Shown here: positions 26,374 to 35,451 of the stretch, one piece after another
Position numbering within the stretch: the first letter of the stretch is position 1
How the letters are laid out: every line of letters begins with the position of its first letter
IMG/VR virus record: IMGVR_UViG_3300044700_000691
Location: 62,001-126,000 of that record
Strand: one strand, 5' to 3'
From: a virus
Length of the DNA: 64,000 nucleotides
Program-made: the position numbers and the translations under genes
The notes under the pieces: model-generated
What the model was told of the DNA's origin: nothing
Database searches by the model: none
Seen by the model: only the letters and a program-made list of their open reading frames with translations

Positions 26374-26381
26374 TATTTATA
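26374..26381 (-). promoter_or_regulatory. late promoter -10 element, exact TATAAATA
   Basis: Minus strand GGAGTATAAATATCTATAG, an exact match to the T4 late consensus, 26 nt before ATG 26347. Confidence 0.75.
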
Positions 26382-26404
26382 CTCCAAGTTTTGACTTTGA
26401 ATAA

Positions 26405-26432
26405 TAAAAAAGCCTCCATAAAGGAGGCTCTT
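26405..26432 (-). terminator. intrinsic terminator after the 488-residue fibre gene
   Basis: Stem AGCCTCC / GGAGGCT (26412-26418 / 26424-26430) with a 5-nt loop is followed on the minus strand by a T-rich run. It lies between the stop of the 488-residue gene and the TATAAATA promoter. Confidence 0.8.
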
Positions 26433-26458
26433 ATTTAAAAAAATATTTAGTAGTTAAA

Positions 26459-27925
26459 TTAAGCTACTCTATAAGTAATTTCGATTTCATCAGATGCTTC
26501 TAGAGCATAAGGTAATCCTGTTACTCGAACTACTGTGTTTGCGCCCTGTGGCCATACCCAGTTTGTAGTTTTCTTTAACATTACTCCGTTTACTGTAACT
26601 GAAAATACCTCGGCAGCAGCTGTTATCGTAATATCAGTATTACCTGAGGCTGCGGTTGTATATGAAGTTGCTTGGTGAACGTTTAGTGCATTATTACTAA
26701 CGGTTAAGGTAAGTGTATTTGTTGTACCAGGAGCAGCACCGCCGGTTGCAGCAAAGGTTAAACCTTGACCAGTTGCAAAATCTAAAGTATCTGTATCTAA
26801 ATCTAAACTAGACGCAGTAGCACCTTCGGCGCTGATACTTAACTGACTAGCAGCTCCAATTAAGGTTTTAAGATTAGCAAATGTAATTTTTTGGTTGGTT
26901 GCACCATTTGCGGTTACACCAGCAATAAAATCAGAATCTGCAATTGTAGAAACTGTACTTAATTCAGAAAGATCTAAATTAATAGTTAAGGTTCCAGCGC
27001 TATATGCTGTATCGATTCCGTTTGTTCCACCTGCAATTGTTAAAGTTCCGCCTAGTGCAATATTACTACTTCCAGAGTCTCCAGCAAAGGTAATAAACTC
27101 ATTTAAAATCATGGCATTGGTAATACCATTGGCTTTAACGTATAGTGCATCATTGGCATCAATACCAATTGAAGAGTCGTCGTAGTTTACATTAAATTTG
27201 GTACCAGTTCTTGTTAAACCTACGCCAGCTTCAGCAACACCGGCTGCAGAGAATTGAGTAAATTCAAGTTCAACCAGTCCAGCTGGGTTATTAGTAAAGT
27301 CATATAAACCAGCAGCTCCAGTCTGGCCGCTAATTGCTCCGTTCGGTGAACTTAATACCCAACCTGTGTCGCCATATACTGTTCCTTGCTCAACAAAGGT
27401 AAATAATCCGCCAGAAACTTCTCCAATATTTGCAGTTACGTTATCAGCATCTTCGGATCTAATTAATTGACCGGCTTGATATACGTAAATACCGTTTACC
27501 TTACGGCGAGCACCGGTTTGTTGAATTGCAATTAGGACACGATCACCGTCAGTAATGGTAATACCGTCAAGTACAAGCAACCCGATGACAGCCTGTGTGG
27601 TAATCGCTGTATACACATTACCGTCATCTGCGTCGACCCCGTCTAGCTGGCTGTTAGTAGTTATCGCTGGAGTACCGCCTGCTGCTGCAACGTATGTGCG
27701 ATAAACTGCCACTACTGATTTTTTTATATCTAATCCAGTTGCAACCGAATCGACATATTCTTTGTTTGCGGCTTGACTTCCAGATACTGGTAAGCTACTT
27801 ATTACTAAGTTTGCAGCAGGTGTGGTAATTGTACCAGTAGTTAACGTAACTGAACCAGTTGCGCCGCTCAGCTTAGTTAGTGAAACTGACGTATCTTGTA
27901 GTTGTTTACCTTTAATTAGTGCCAT
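26459..27925 (-). CDS. tail-fibre-like structural protein
   Basis: A 488-residue protein beginning MALIKGKQLQDTSVSLTKLS. Residues 55-215 have the recurrent phage-fibre head seen in many myovirus fibres: ANKEYVDSVATGLDIKKSVV, then TITDGDRVLIAIQQTGARRK and VSGGLFTFVEQGTVYGDTGW. The C-terminal half is beta-rich, ending ITITAAAEVFSVTVNGVMLK and an all-beta tip. It has its own late promoter 26 nt upstream and a terminator downstream, so it is a single-gene unit. It is probably a short or lateral tail fibre; no enzymatic residues were recognised. Confidence 0.75.
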   Translation of the reverse strand: MALIKGKQLQDTSVSLTKLSGATGSVTLTTGTITTPAANLVISSLPVSGSQAANKEYVDSVATGLDIKKSVVAVYRTYVAAAGGTPAITTNSQLDGVDADDGNVYTAITTQAVIGLLVLDGITITDGDRVLIAIQQTGARRKVNGIYVYQAGQLIRSEDADNVTANIGEVSGGLFTFVEQGTVYGDTGWVLSSPNGAISGQTGAAGLYDFTNNPAGLVELEFTQFSAAGVAEAGVGLTRTGTKFNVNYDDSSIGIDANDALYVKANGITNAMILNEFITFAGDSGSSNIALGGTLTIAGGTNGIDTAYSAGTLTINLDLSELSTVSTIADSDFIAGVTANGATNQKITFANLKTLIGAASQLSISAEGATASSLDLDTDTLDFATGQGLTFAATGGAAPGTTNTLTLTVSNNALNVHQATSYTTAASGNTDITITAAAEVFSVTVNGVMLKKTTNWVWPQGANTVVRVTGLPYALEASDEIEITYRVA

Positions 27926-27951
27926 TGTTTATAAAGTCTTTTTATTTAAGT

Positions 27952-27959
27952 TATTTATT
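27952..27959 (-). promoter_or_regulatory. late promoter -10 element (AATAAATA)
   Basis: Minus strand CAACAAATAAATAACTTAAA; the octamer ends 26 nt before ATG 27925. Confidence 0.65.
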
Positions 27960-27977
27960 TGTTGATTGTTCAGTAAT

Positions 27978-28904
27978 TTATGCAAGCGTAACTGTGCCTC
28001 CGCTAAAATATTCAAGCAGAATAAGATCAGTGGTTTCTAATCCATGTTCTAAATATGCAGGCCTCGTATAAAGTGAATCTCCTGCCTGCACTTGAGCTAA
28101 TAATAATTGATTTATACCACCAGTTCGGCTAAAAAAGAAAGGAGACGTATTTGAATCTGTTAAGAGTCGTCTTACTCCATTTATACTTATACACACAGTT
28201 GAATCTATATGAATTGCTTTAGTAATTGCAGAGTTTGATGCTAGTGAATAGCTGCCAGTATTTGAAGTATATGACACTTGATTAGCATTGCCTTGTTCAG
28301 CACTTGGAGTAATTGGCGCAACTAGACTTGGAATAACTCGAATATGGCCTCGCATTACGCTTTGGTGAGCTGTACATACATAGAAAAGATCGTCTGGCGC
28401 GTCAAATGGAACTGTCCATAAGATATAGCCGCCGCTACCTTGAGTATTTGTACCGGCACCGCTAGTCGGCATGCCAACTGAATAGGCTGTGCCATTTGCA
28501 CTTCGGATTTGCAGAGTGTGACCTATACTTGAGGCAACTTTAAATTTGTAAATATTTCCTCTAAAAACATAAATCGTTGGATTTGCATTATTACCACTAT
28601 TAAAATCAGCGGCTTCATTAACTAACCATGCAGTATTTTGAAGATGTGCAACAAAAGTTAATAAGTTAGCATTGGTTGGTGAAAATTCAATAAGATCTGC
28701 ATCCAATACTCCGTCCTTAAACCAATACATTTGGTTATCAACACCATTGGCGATTCGGACCTGCATGGTTGGGAATCGAATAGCTTGTGGAATATTAGCT
28801 AATGCTTCAGTTGTTGTTGCATATGGCCCAGAGTACCCGTCGACTGGAACCGGGTTAACTGGTGTAATACCATACGGTAATTGAAGTCCTGGTGTAAAAC
28901 TCAT
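27978..28904 (-). CDS. virion protein with cupredoxin-like domain
   Basis: A 308-residue protein. Residues about 105-195 look like a cupredoxin: ANPTIYVFRGNIYKFKVASS, then H129 in GHTLQIR, a G-rich loop (SGAGTNTQGSGG), and FDAPDDLFYVCTAHQSVMRG containing C177, H180 and M184. His, Cys-x2-His and Met are the four ligands of a type I copper site as in plastocyanin-like proteins. Similar cupredoxin-like modules are, to my knowledge, found in some phage structural proteins. The flanks (residues 1-100 and 200-308) look like beta-rich fibre domains without recognised motifs. Copper binding is a prediction only. The start overlaps nothing and is two bases past the previous stop. Confidence 0.65.
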   Translation of the reverse strand: MSFTPGLQLPYGITPVNPVPVDGYSGPYATTTEALANIPQAIRFPTMQVRIANGVDNQMYWFKDGVLDADLIEFSPTNANLLTFVAHLQNTAWLVNEAADFNSGNNANPTIYVFRGNIYKFKVASSIGHTLQIRSANGTAYSVGMPTSGAGTNTQGSGGYILWTVPFDAPDDLFYVCTAHQSVMRGHIRVIPSLVAPITPSAEQGNANQVSYTSNTGSYSLASNSAITKAIHIDSTVCISINGVRRLLTDSNTSPFFFSRTGGINQLLLAQVQAGDSLYTRPAYLEHGLETTDLILLEYFSGGTVTLA

Positions 28905-28906
28905 GG

Positions 28907-31138
28907 TTATGCGATAGTTATTTGGTGACGGTGATCTGCACTATATGGAATAGCATTGGTCAGCGTGTATATTTTATATGCAACCGGTGTTCCTCCTCCA
29001 TCATTAACATTAAATGTTGAAAGTGTATAATTTGCTGTGATATTTGCGTTTAGTGCATCTAGGTCTAATACTTGAGTTAGGGACATTGTTGCAGGAATGG
29101 CTACTGTAAATATTGTTTGAGCTGCTCCTGTATTTAGGGTAAATGTATTACCAGCATCAGTAAATCTTTTGCCAGATAAGGCTCTAACTCCAGCTGAATT
29201 AGATGGCGCGCTTGCACTAGGTCCATAGAATACCACGTATTTGTAAGTTATGTTATATGAAGCAGTTGCAGTTGTATAAGAATCTGTAACAGAAACTCGA
29301 TAAATTGCGCTAGTTGCTGATGATGTAATTGACGTATCAGTAAAGTTAGTAAATGATCCGCCGGCTGCCACTAGGGATCCAGCTGTTCCGATATTTGTGT
29401 AAGATCCACCATTAAATGAAACTGCATATTGGAATCCACTAATTGGAACATATAGTCGGTTTCTGGAAGTAGATCCCTGTAAAACAGATGAGGTATTACC
29501 GCGTTCTCTAATTTGATTACTTTCAATTGATAGTGAAAGAGTCGAAGCTGGCGCGCTAAATGAAATACTTGGTGATTGATAAGATTGCGGAGTAATTGTT
29601 AAAGTTGCAGTTGCGGTAGCTCCAGCACTATCTGTTACGATATATTGATAATTAAAAGGTTGAGTATTAAAAGCCGAATCTGTTAGAGTGTGTGTATATG
29701 TAGTTGCACCCGTAGTTGACGTTAAGGTAGTCCATGTACCAGAATTATTACGTCTCCACTGTAAAACAGCAGTTGCCGTAGTTGCACCAAGTGTATTAAT
29801 GGTTTTAGCAAAGACTAGCACGTTTGAAATTGCAGTTTGATTAAATAAGATACTGGTAGAGGAACTTAGGGACACGGTAGGAGCAATTGGTTCCTGTGCA
29901 ATAAGGTTAAACACCTCTTCAGCAGTTTTACCCGCTGCGGGAATTGTGTCGCCAGATATAAATCGTCCAACTGTTTTACCATTTGGTAAACTTACAAAAA
30001 CGTCTGCTGAAAATGTAGGTGGCGAAATCGGTCTTACAAAAACAGTTACCTTATCGCTAGATGGATCAGCTACTGCTAAAATTGATGAACTTAAATTAGC
30101 TGGACCTTCCTTGAAATCAAGTTGCTCCATTTTAGTTAAGATCGTTGCAGGCTCGGTTGATGCAATATCGGTTCCATCATTACTTATAGTAAAGGCTGAA
30201 ACTGAATTAAGGGCCTCAGTATCAATTCCAATTGAAACCTGTTTTGTAGTTGAATTAAAATTAATATTAATTCCACCCTCTCCAGCAATTCTGATTATAT
30301 CATTAATAGAAGCAGCTTCAAATTGAATTGCGCCGCTTGCGCTTGCAATTTTAGAAAAACCTGGAGTTTGAACAGGCGAGTTAATAGTTACCTTATTGGT
30401 TGCACCATTAAATGCAACAGTAGTATCACCAGTACCTTCAATTCTAAATGTACTTTGTGGACCGCTTGCACTTAATTGAATATTACCAAGTGCATTTGCA
30501 ATTTGACTAAACGAATTAGTTGAAACATTTGCTGAGCTAATTATAACCCGCTTGGTTACGGCATCTAGACTTACTGTGGTTCCACCCTGACCCTCAAAAC
30601 CAAGGGTATCAGTTGCACTACTTGCACCAAATATTACAGTTCCTTGAGAATTTGCAATTCCAGTAAAAGCTGTTCCGACTGGGCCGCTTGCGGCTTGGCC
30701 GCTAGATAGTTTTACCCAACCGTTATTTTGAGTATATCCATAAAATCCCTCTCCAGCTGGAGCGGTATTATTTGCATAGATAACATCTCCAATAAGACCG
30801 GCTGCACTGAGCTTACCAGTATTATCCTGTAATCTAAGTAAAGGTGTTTGAAATAGGTTAGCAAGGGCAGATTGGGTTGTTAATACGCCATCTGCATCGA
30901 CCTGCATTTTAATAGAGCCGTTTTGTACGACCCTGATAGTAGAACTTGCTGTAATACCAACTGCTGCAATCTGGTTAACCGAAATATTGTTATTGGTCTC
31001 ATCAAATGAGATTGCAGTTAAAAACGCTTGGATAGCCGCCTGTAAGTTATCAAAATTCTGGTTAGACGTCGATATACTCGAGCTTAAGCTTGAATCAGAT
31101 AAATCGGTAATGTTTGTTAAGTTAGAATAGACTCCCAT
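28907..31138 (-). CDS. fibre-like structural protein with Ig-like domains
   Basis: A 743-residue protein. The N-terminal MGVYSNLTNITDLSDSSLSS and a helix around residue 35 begin it. Residues 60-340 have repeated beta-modules, each opening FSQIANALGNIQLSASGPQS, FSKIASASGAIQFEAAS or similar, suggesting three tandem repeats of a fibre module. Residues 420-530 (IAPTVSLSSSTSILFNQTAI) resemble a bacterial Ig-like domain with LQWRRNNSGTWTTL, followed by two more beta-sandwiches. It is a probable virion adhesin or fibre. A late promoter ends 20 nt upstream, and it shares the operon with the cupredoxin-like gene. Confidence 0.7.
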   Translation of the reverse strand: MGVYSNLTNITDLSDSSLSSSISTSNQNFDNLQAAIQAFLTAISFDETNNNISVNQIAAVGITASSTIRVVQNGSIKMQVDADGVLTTQSALANLFQTPLLRLQDNTGKLSAAGLIGDVIYANNTAPAGEGFYGYTQNNGWVKLSSGQAASGPVGTAFTGIANSQGTVIFGASSATDTLGFEGQGGTTVSLDAVTKRVIISSANVSTNSFSQIANALGNIQLSASGPQSTFRIEGTGDTTVAFNGATNKVTINSPVQTPGFSKIASASGAIQFEAASINDIIRIAGEGGININFNSTTKQVSIGIDTEALNSVSAFTISNDGTDIASTEPATILTKMEQLDFKEGPANLSSSILAVADPSSDKVTVFVRPISPPTFSADVFVSLPNGKTVGRFISGDTIPAAGKTAEEVFNLIAQEPIAPTVSLSSSTSILFNQTAISNVLVFAKTINTLGATTATAVLQWRRNNSGTWTTLTSTTGATTYTHTLTDSAFNTQPFNYQYIVTDSAGATATATLTITPQSYQSPSISFSAPASTLSLSIESNQIRERGNTSSVLQGSTSRNRLYVPISGFQYAVSFNGGSYTNIGTAGSLVAAGGSFTNFTDTSITSSATSAIYRVSVTDSYTTATASYNITYKYVVFYGPSASAPSNSAGVRALSGKRFTDAGNTFTLNTGAAQTIFTVAIPATMSLTQVLDLDALNANITANYTLSTFNVNDGGGTPVAYKIYTLTNAIPYSADHRHQITIA

Positions 31139-31158
31139 CTAGGCCCAGTTGTTTTAGT

Positions 31159-31166
31159 TATTTATT
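31159..31166 (-). promoter_or_regulatory. late promoter -10 element (AATAAATA)
   Basis: Minus strand GGATAATAAATAACTAAAAC; the octamer ends 20 nt before ATG 31138. Confidence 0.65.
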
Positions 31167-31184
31167 ATCCCAAACTGGATTTGC

Positions 31185-32495
31185 TTAAAGAGCAATCTCA
31201 GTCTTAGAATCTTTAGTTGCGTGGTATGAAAGTGGTGATCCTACAACAAGACACTCAGTTAAATCCGCTGAAACTTGCATGTTTGGTTGACCTTTAATTG
31301 TTGATTGCTGAATTGTATTAACGCCAGATTGGTTAAAGTTGCAATTAGATAGAGTTGAGTATCTAATATCATTTTTATCAAAAATTGTACACTCTAAAAG
31401 TCTAGAACTTCTAACTTTACAGTTGACTAGTGTACAGTCAGAAAGTTCAGCTTGAATTGAAGACTCCATAAAAATAATATTTGATAGATTAAAACCATTT
31501 TTTATTCGACCTTCTAAAACTTCAACTTGATTTGTTTCTGAATTATAATTTACACGGCCTCTAACAAGTCCGCCATATGTTACCAGGTCAAAAAGTTTTT
31601 CCCTAACCAGATTAAACTTAGCACCAAGTATTTCTGGCCTTGAATCTAGATCCATTGATAATTTAATAAGTGGAAATTTAGTTTCAAAGGTTGCATAAGA
31701 TTTCAAGGCAGTTAAGTGTGACTTTTGTTCGGTTAAGATCTCTTTAATTTTTTCGCGATCTCTATCTGAATAGATTGAATTTGATTTTAAGGTTGAAAAA
31801 AGAGACTCTATTACCAGGTTTAATAATTCAACGGCTTGGGTATTTCTCTTTTCGTAATCCTTTCCACCAATATACTTTATAGTTACAAAACCTTCACTAA
31901 TTCTGTCGAAATTAATTCCAAACTGTTTTGATCTGGGAAAGCTAAATTCCATTTGTGAAGAATAGCTGCCAGACGGCACCGCAGCCTCGGCTATAAATTT
32001 ATTTTTTGGGTATATTAAATTTATAGAGTGTTTATAGATTTTACTTGAGCGAATCTCCTGTGGCCATAATTCAAAGGCTTTAGCTTCATTAAAATTAAGT
32101 AAAAATTTAAATTTATTTAGCTGAGGAATTCTTGCTCCTTCATTCATTTTAGAGAAACCTAAATCAATTTTAACTTTACACAATTCGTTAGTGTACCCGT
32201 TATCTTCAATAAACTTAAATGATTTAAGAAGAGCATTGACTCCTTCATAATAATAGACTGGGCCAATTGTCATTCGCTTCATTTTAAATCCGTTATTATA
32301 GAGATTGGTTAGTCTTGCTCCATTTTCCTGTAAAGGTTTCCAAGCATCTTTAGTTGCGCCAACCTCAATTTCTCTGTGTAGTGCAGATTTGGCTTTTTCT
32401 GCAAGCTGCTGAATTGATTTATTTGAAAAGAAATCAACTGTAAGCACAAATTGTGCGGATTCTACCTGTTCCCTGTTTTTAATGTCTAGTATCAT
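31185..32495 (-). CDS. unknown protein with pentapeptide/beta-helix-like C-terminal region
   Basis: A 436-residue protein beginning MILDIKNREQVESAQFVLTV. Residues 75-120 (TIGPVYYYEGVNALLKSFKF then IEDNGYTNELCKVKIDLGFS) recall phage proteins of the amidoligase-like class, where this place normally reads GIHINIS; the histidines are absent here, so an enzyme would be degenerate. The C-terminal 85 residues contain repeated turns like NLSNIIFMESSIQAELSDCT and YSTLSNCNFNQSGV, which fit a pentapeptide-repeat-like right-handed beta-helix. Such a helix would be a structural surface, and no DNA-mimic role can be assigned. It lies 8 bases after the 687-residue gene's stop. I do not recognise a proven function. 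Confidence 0.55.
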   Translation of the reverse strand: MILDIKNREQVESAQFVLTVDFFSNKSIQQLAEKAKSALHREIEVGATKDAWKPLQENGARLTNLYNNGFKMKRMTIGPVYYYEGVNALLKSFKFIEDNGYTNELCKVKIDLGFSKMNEGARIPQLNKFKFLLNFNEAKAFELWPQEIRSSKIYKHSINLIYPKNKFIAEAAVPSGSYSSQMEFSFPRSKQFGINFDRISEGFVTIKYIGGKDYEKRNTQAVELLNLVIESLFSTLKSNSIYSDRDREKIKEILTEQKSHLTALKSYATFETKFPLIKLSMDLDSRPEILGAKFNLVREKLFDLVTYGGLVRGRVNYNSETNQVEVLEGRIKNGFNLSNIIFMESSIQAELSDCTLVNCKVRSSRLLECTIFDKNDIRYSTLSNCNFNQSGVNTIQQSTIKGQPNMQVSADLTECLVVGSPLSYHATKDSKTEIAL

Positions 32496-32503
32496 AGTTT
32501 ATG

Positions 32504-34567
32504 TTATCTGTTTATACCAATATAAGGAATATTTAATCTTGGACGGCAGTTATCAATTATACGTAAAATTGATTCATCTTTAATGAATAACTGACTAATT
32601 ACAAAATCATGGTCCTCCTCTTGAACCATTGTATTAAAGAGTCTTATATTTGCAATATCAATTGGTGATGATACTAGTCTAAAGTTTTCGTTAATTGAAA
32701 AACTAAATGAACTTGCACCAGTCAAGGTTTTCGCTGAAGTATGGATTTGAGAAATATCATTAAAATTATTTAAATTCGCTGGATCCTGATTAAATCCATA
32801 TATAGTTAGGGCAGTTTGTTTAAATTGACTAGAGACTGGCACAAATATTGCATACCACTTATCAATTTCTAATCTAACTGTATTAAATTGAGTTAAGGTC
32901 GAATTTATTTCAAGCCTAATTGAAACGTTTTTATCAGTTGAATTATTAATTGCAATTGAAGTACCATCTAACTTTAATCCTTGTGATAAATTATTATCGT
33001 ATGCATCAATAAAACTAATTGAATCGGTTAGGGCATTAATTTTAAATAGCGCAAAGTAAGTCATATTAGATTTGTCTTCTCCTAATTTTCCAATTTCATT
33101 ATAGACAACACTATAGTCTCTGGTTAAAATATGTACACGGCCATTTGTATCTGGCTCAAACGCTAATTGGTTTGGTGTAAAGAAATTAGAGTCAGCATAT
33201 CTGTCAATTTTAATATATCGGCCAAGCAGTGGATCGTTTGAATTATATGGGCCTCTAATTTTAATTGGAGCGCCATTACTTAAGTCATATGTTGTTAATT
33301 TATAGCCAGCCCATAAGGAAAATAGTTCAGATTCTTCATATGCAATTAAGGTATATTTAGTTGCAGCATCTTCATATTTAACCGAATCCTTTGTAAAATT
33401 TGAGGTTTTTGGTGTAACTGTAATAGGTAAACTTGGCACACTCTTACTTTCATAATAATATTGAATTAGTGGAGAATAGTTGTAGGTTAGGGTCAATTGC
33501 TTGATTTTAAGATCTGGGTGTAGTGCCTTACGGGTTTCATCAAAACGGGTTGAAATCGTTTTAAATTGCTGAGGCATTGTTGCATCCTTAACTTCGTCAA
33601 TCATTTGATCTGCAAATAATTCATCTGTGCTGGTAATAATATTATCCAAGAAAGTTCGGTCTTCCGCTTTCATCATCATATCAATATTTGGCTGAAACTT
33701 AACCAATTGAATTTTCCAATAAACTGGCTCCTGCATAATTCCACGATATAGGTATGTACCCTGAATCTCGTACATTCTGTTAGTTAATGGAAAATAGAGG
33801 AAATCCTTTTTGCGAGGATTCGACGCTGCGCCAAAGATCGTTTGGAAATATTGGTTATCAATATGGATTTCGAATGGCATTTCAAAATCCACACCAAACT
33901 CTGCGTATGTAGGCTTATTATCTGGAAATTTATTTCCGGGTACAAGCACCTTAATGCATTTTCTGCTAATTGTTTTGAATAGAGTCCACTCCTTGAACAC
34001 GTAGTCCGCAGAGTCTCTATCTGGTTCGGTTTTAAAGTAAACAACCTCATGTCCAAATAATTTGTTAGTATTAAAGCTTAATTGTTTAAAAATATTTACA
34101 GCCTGGTCTGCAGCATATGGATTAAACGACATGGTGCCAGTTGAAATAAGAGCTGGACAAACCTCATCGCTACAAACTATGCTTGGTGTAAATAGGCTTG
34201 GAACAGAATCTGCTGCAACAATTTTAAATTTAATTTCATTTACAACAATTGGATTAGTAAGCTGATTCCTAGTTGTATTATTGTATTCATATTTTAATTC
34301 AACAAATAGATCAGCATTATTAAAAGCAAGTGCGGCAATGTCTGCAATATCGTACCACAGAGACCAGTTTCCACGATCTGTCGAATATCTAAATTTTTTA
34401 CTTAGATAGTTTTGGTTATTGCCATTTAAGTCAACATCGTCAGTAAAACTTGTAATCGAATAGGCTCCCGGTAAAGGATCCTTTGTTGAAAATAGTCTAT
34501 AGTTACTGCTGAATGTCAGACTTGATTTGGAAGTCTCCGGAATAAGCTTTAGGGTAACTGTCTGCAT
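32504..34567 (-). CDS. large structural protein with beta-sandwich (LamG-like) region
   Basis: A 687-residue protein beginning MQTVTLKLIPETSKSSLTFS. The N-terminal region is beta-rich (residues 1-120; SKKFRYSTDRGNWSLWYDIA). Residues 330-380 hold a helical segment. Residues 480-660 appear to be a further concanavalin/LamG-like beta-sandwich (NVSIRLEINSTLTQFNTVRL, EIDKWYAIFVPVSSQFKQTA, SIDIANIRLFNTMVQEED). That ending matches the 'IRLFN' motif used by the LamG cluster. No catalytic motif is seen. It is one of a divergent pair with the plus-strand gene at 34648, with back-to-back late promoters between them. Confidence 0.65.
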   Translation of the reverse strand: MQTVTLKLIPETSKSSLTFSSNYRLFSTKDPLPGAYSITSFTDDVDLNGNNQNYLSKKFRYSTDRGNWSLWYDIADIAALAFNNADLFVELKYEYNNTTRNQLTNPIVVNEIKFKIVAADSVPSLFTPSIVCSDEVCPALISTGTMSFNPYAADQAVNIFKQLSFNTNKLFGHEVVYFKTEPDRDSADYVFKEWTLFKTISRKCIKVLVPGNKFPDNKPTYAEFGVDFEMPFEIHIDNQYFQTIFGAASNPRKKDFLYFPLTNRMYEIQGTYLYRGIMQEPVYWKIQLVKFQPNIDMMMKAEDRTFLDNIITSTDELFADQMIDEVKDATMPQQFKTISTRFDETRKALHPDLKIKQLTLTYNYSPLIQYYYESKSVPSLPITVTPKTSNFTKDSVKYEDAATKYTLIAYEESELFSLWAGYKLTTYDLSNGAPIKIRGPYNSNDPLLGRYIKIDRYADSNFFTPNQLAFEPDTNGRVHILTRDYSVVYNEIGKLGEDKSNMTYFALFKINALTDSISFIDAYDNNLSQGLKLDGTSIAINNSTDKNVSIRLEINSTLTQFNTVRLEIDKWYAIFVPVSSQFKQTALTIYGFNQDPANLNNFNDISQIHTSAKTLTGASSFSFSINENFRLVSSPIDIANIRLFNTMVQEEDHDFVISQLFIKDESILRIIDNCRPRLNIPYIGINR

Positions 34568-34587
34568 TACAGATGGCGCTTTCTTTT

Positions 34588-34595
34588 TATTTATC
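34588..34595 (-). promoter_or_regulatory. late promoter -10 element (GATAAATA variant)
   Basis: Minus strand TTGGATAAATAAAAAGAAAG; ends 20 nt before ATG 34567 and is 25 bp from the divergent plus-strand element. Confidence 0.5.
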
Positions 34596-34620
34596 CAAGT
34601 TTAGCCTGGTCGCTAACTTA

Positions 34621-34628
34621 AATAAATA
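34621..34628 (+). promoter_or_regulatory. late promoter -10 element (AATAAATA)
   Basis: Plus strand CTTAAATAAATATCAATAAA; ends 19 nt before ATG 34648. With 34588-34595 it forms a divergent late-promoter pair. Confidence 0.6.
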
Positions 34629-34647
34629 TCAATAAAGATTCGGCACC

Positions 34648-35448
34648 ATGAAGACTAACCTAAATGTGCCAGTCCTGGATCCACTATGGCTGGCAAATTC
34701 TAAATATGTTGACCTTGAATATTATAATTACGTTATGCTTGGTGCTAAACAAAAGTATCTTGCGGATCTTAAAGCTGGATCTTTTACTAGATTCCACGAA
34801 ATCCTATTTCACTACCTAAATTTAAATACAGTTATTGTTGATAGGGGCGTTTTCGACTCTGCCTATAATTTTAAAAAGGACGATCGTCACGTAATGGAAA
34901 TTATTGCATCTTTAACCCGAAACCGGGAAGAGTATGGCGGAGAAATCTTAAGAATGTCCTCAACCATTCTAGCAGAAGTTCTTACTGAATATTTAGATAT
35001 TATGTTAGATCGACTAGCCTATACTCGACTCTACTTTAATTCAGCAAAATTTCACAAGTTAGATTCGATTTATGTTGCAACTACACAAAATAGAGCTAAA
35101 CTTAATCACATTTGGAAAATTACCAAAGAGAAAGGTGTACCCTTTATGATTAAAGCAAATCACCTAATTGAAATAAACGAATTTTCATGTGAAGACGGCG
35201 AATTTAGCGAACTATTAGGTCAAGTTAAGCCAGAAATTACAGATTTTTCAGCTAAGAAAAATGTCATGGTATTATCTTCAGTAAAGAAAATTAAAGACGA
35301 AACTCTATTTGAACTAGCGTTAGCTACAATTGTTGCTAATAAACTTCTGAATCACTCTAGTGGCTTCAATTCAAACATCTTATTGGATATTAAGTCCATG
35401 TTAGAAAGAGGCCAGGTGATCCCGTATAAGCTTAGATCCTTAACTTAA
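34648..35448 (+). CDS. unknown protein, only plus-strand gene inside the structural block
   Basis: A 266-residue, largely helical protein beginning MKTNLNVPVLDPLWLANSKY. Segments such as EYYNYVMLGAKQKYLADLKA and ILAEVLTEYLDIMLDRLAYT are helices with no membrane segment or signal peptide. A C-terminal HSSGFNSNILLDIKSMLERG follows. I recognise no catalytic motif. It is flanked by structural minus-strand genes and has its own late promoter, so it is a late protein and could be a virion, assembly or chaperone factor. Its stop is three bases from that of the convergent gene at 35452. Confidence 0.6.
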   Translation: MKTNLNVPVLDPLWLANSKYVDLEYYNYVMLGAKQKYLADLKAGSFTRFHEILFHYLNLNTVIVDRGVFDSAYNFKKDDRHVMEIIASLTRNREEYGGEILRMSSTILAEVLTEYLDIMLDRLAYTRLYFNSAKFHKLDSIYVATTQNRAKLNHIWKITKEKGVPFMIKANHLIEINEFSCEDGEFSELLGQVKPEITDFSAKKNVMVLSSVKKIKDETLFELALATIVANKLLNHSSGFNSNILLDIKSMLERGQVIPYKLRSLT

Positions 35449-35451
35449 TTG

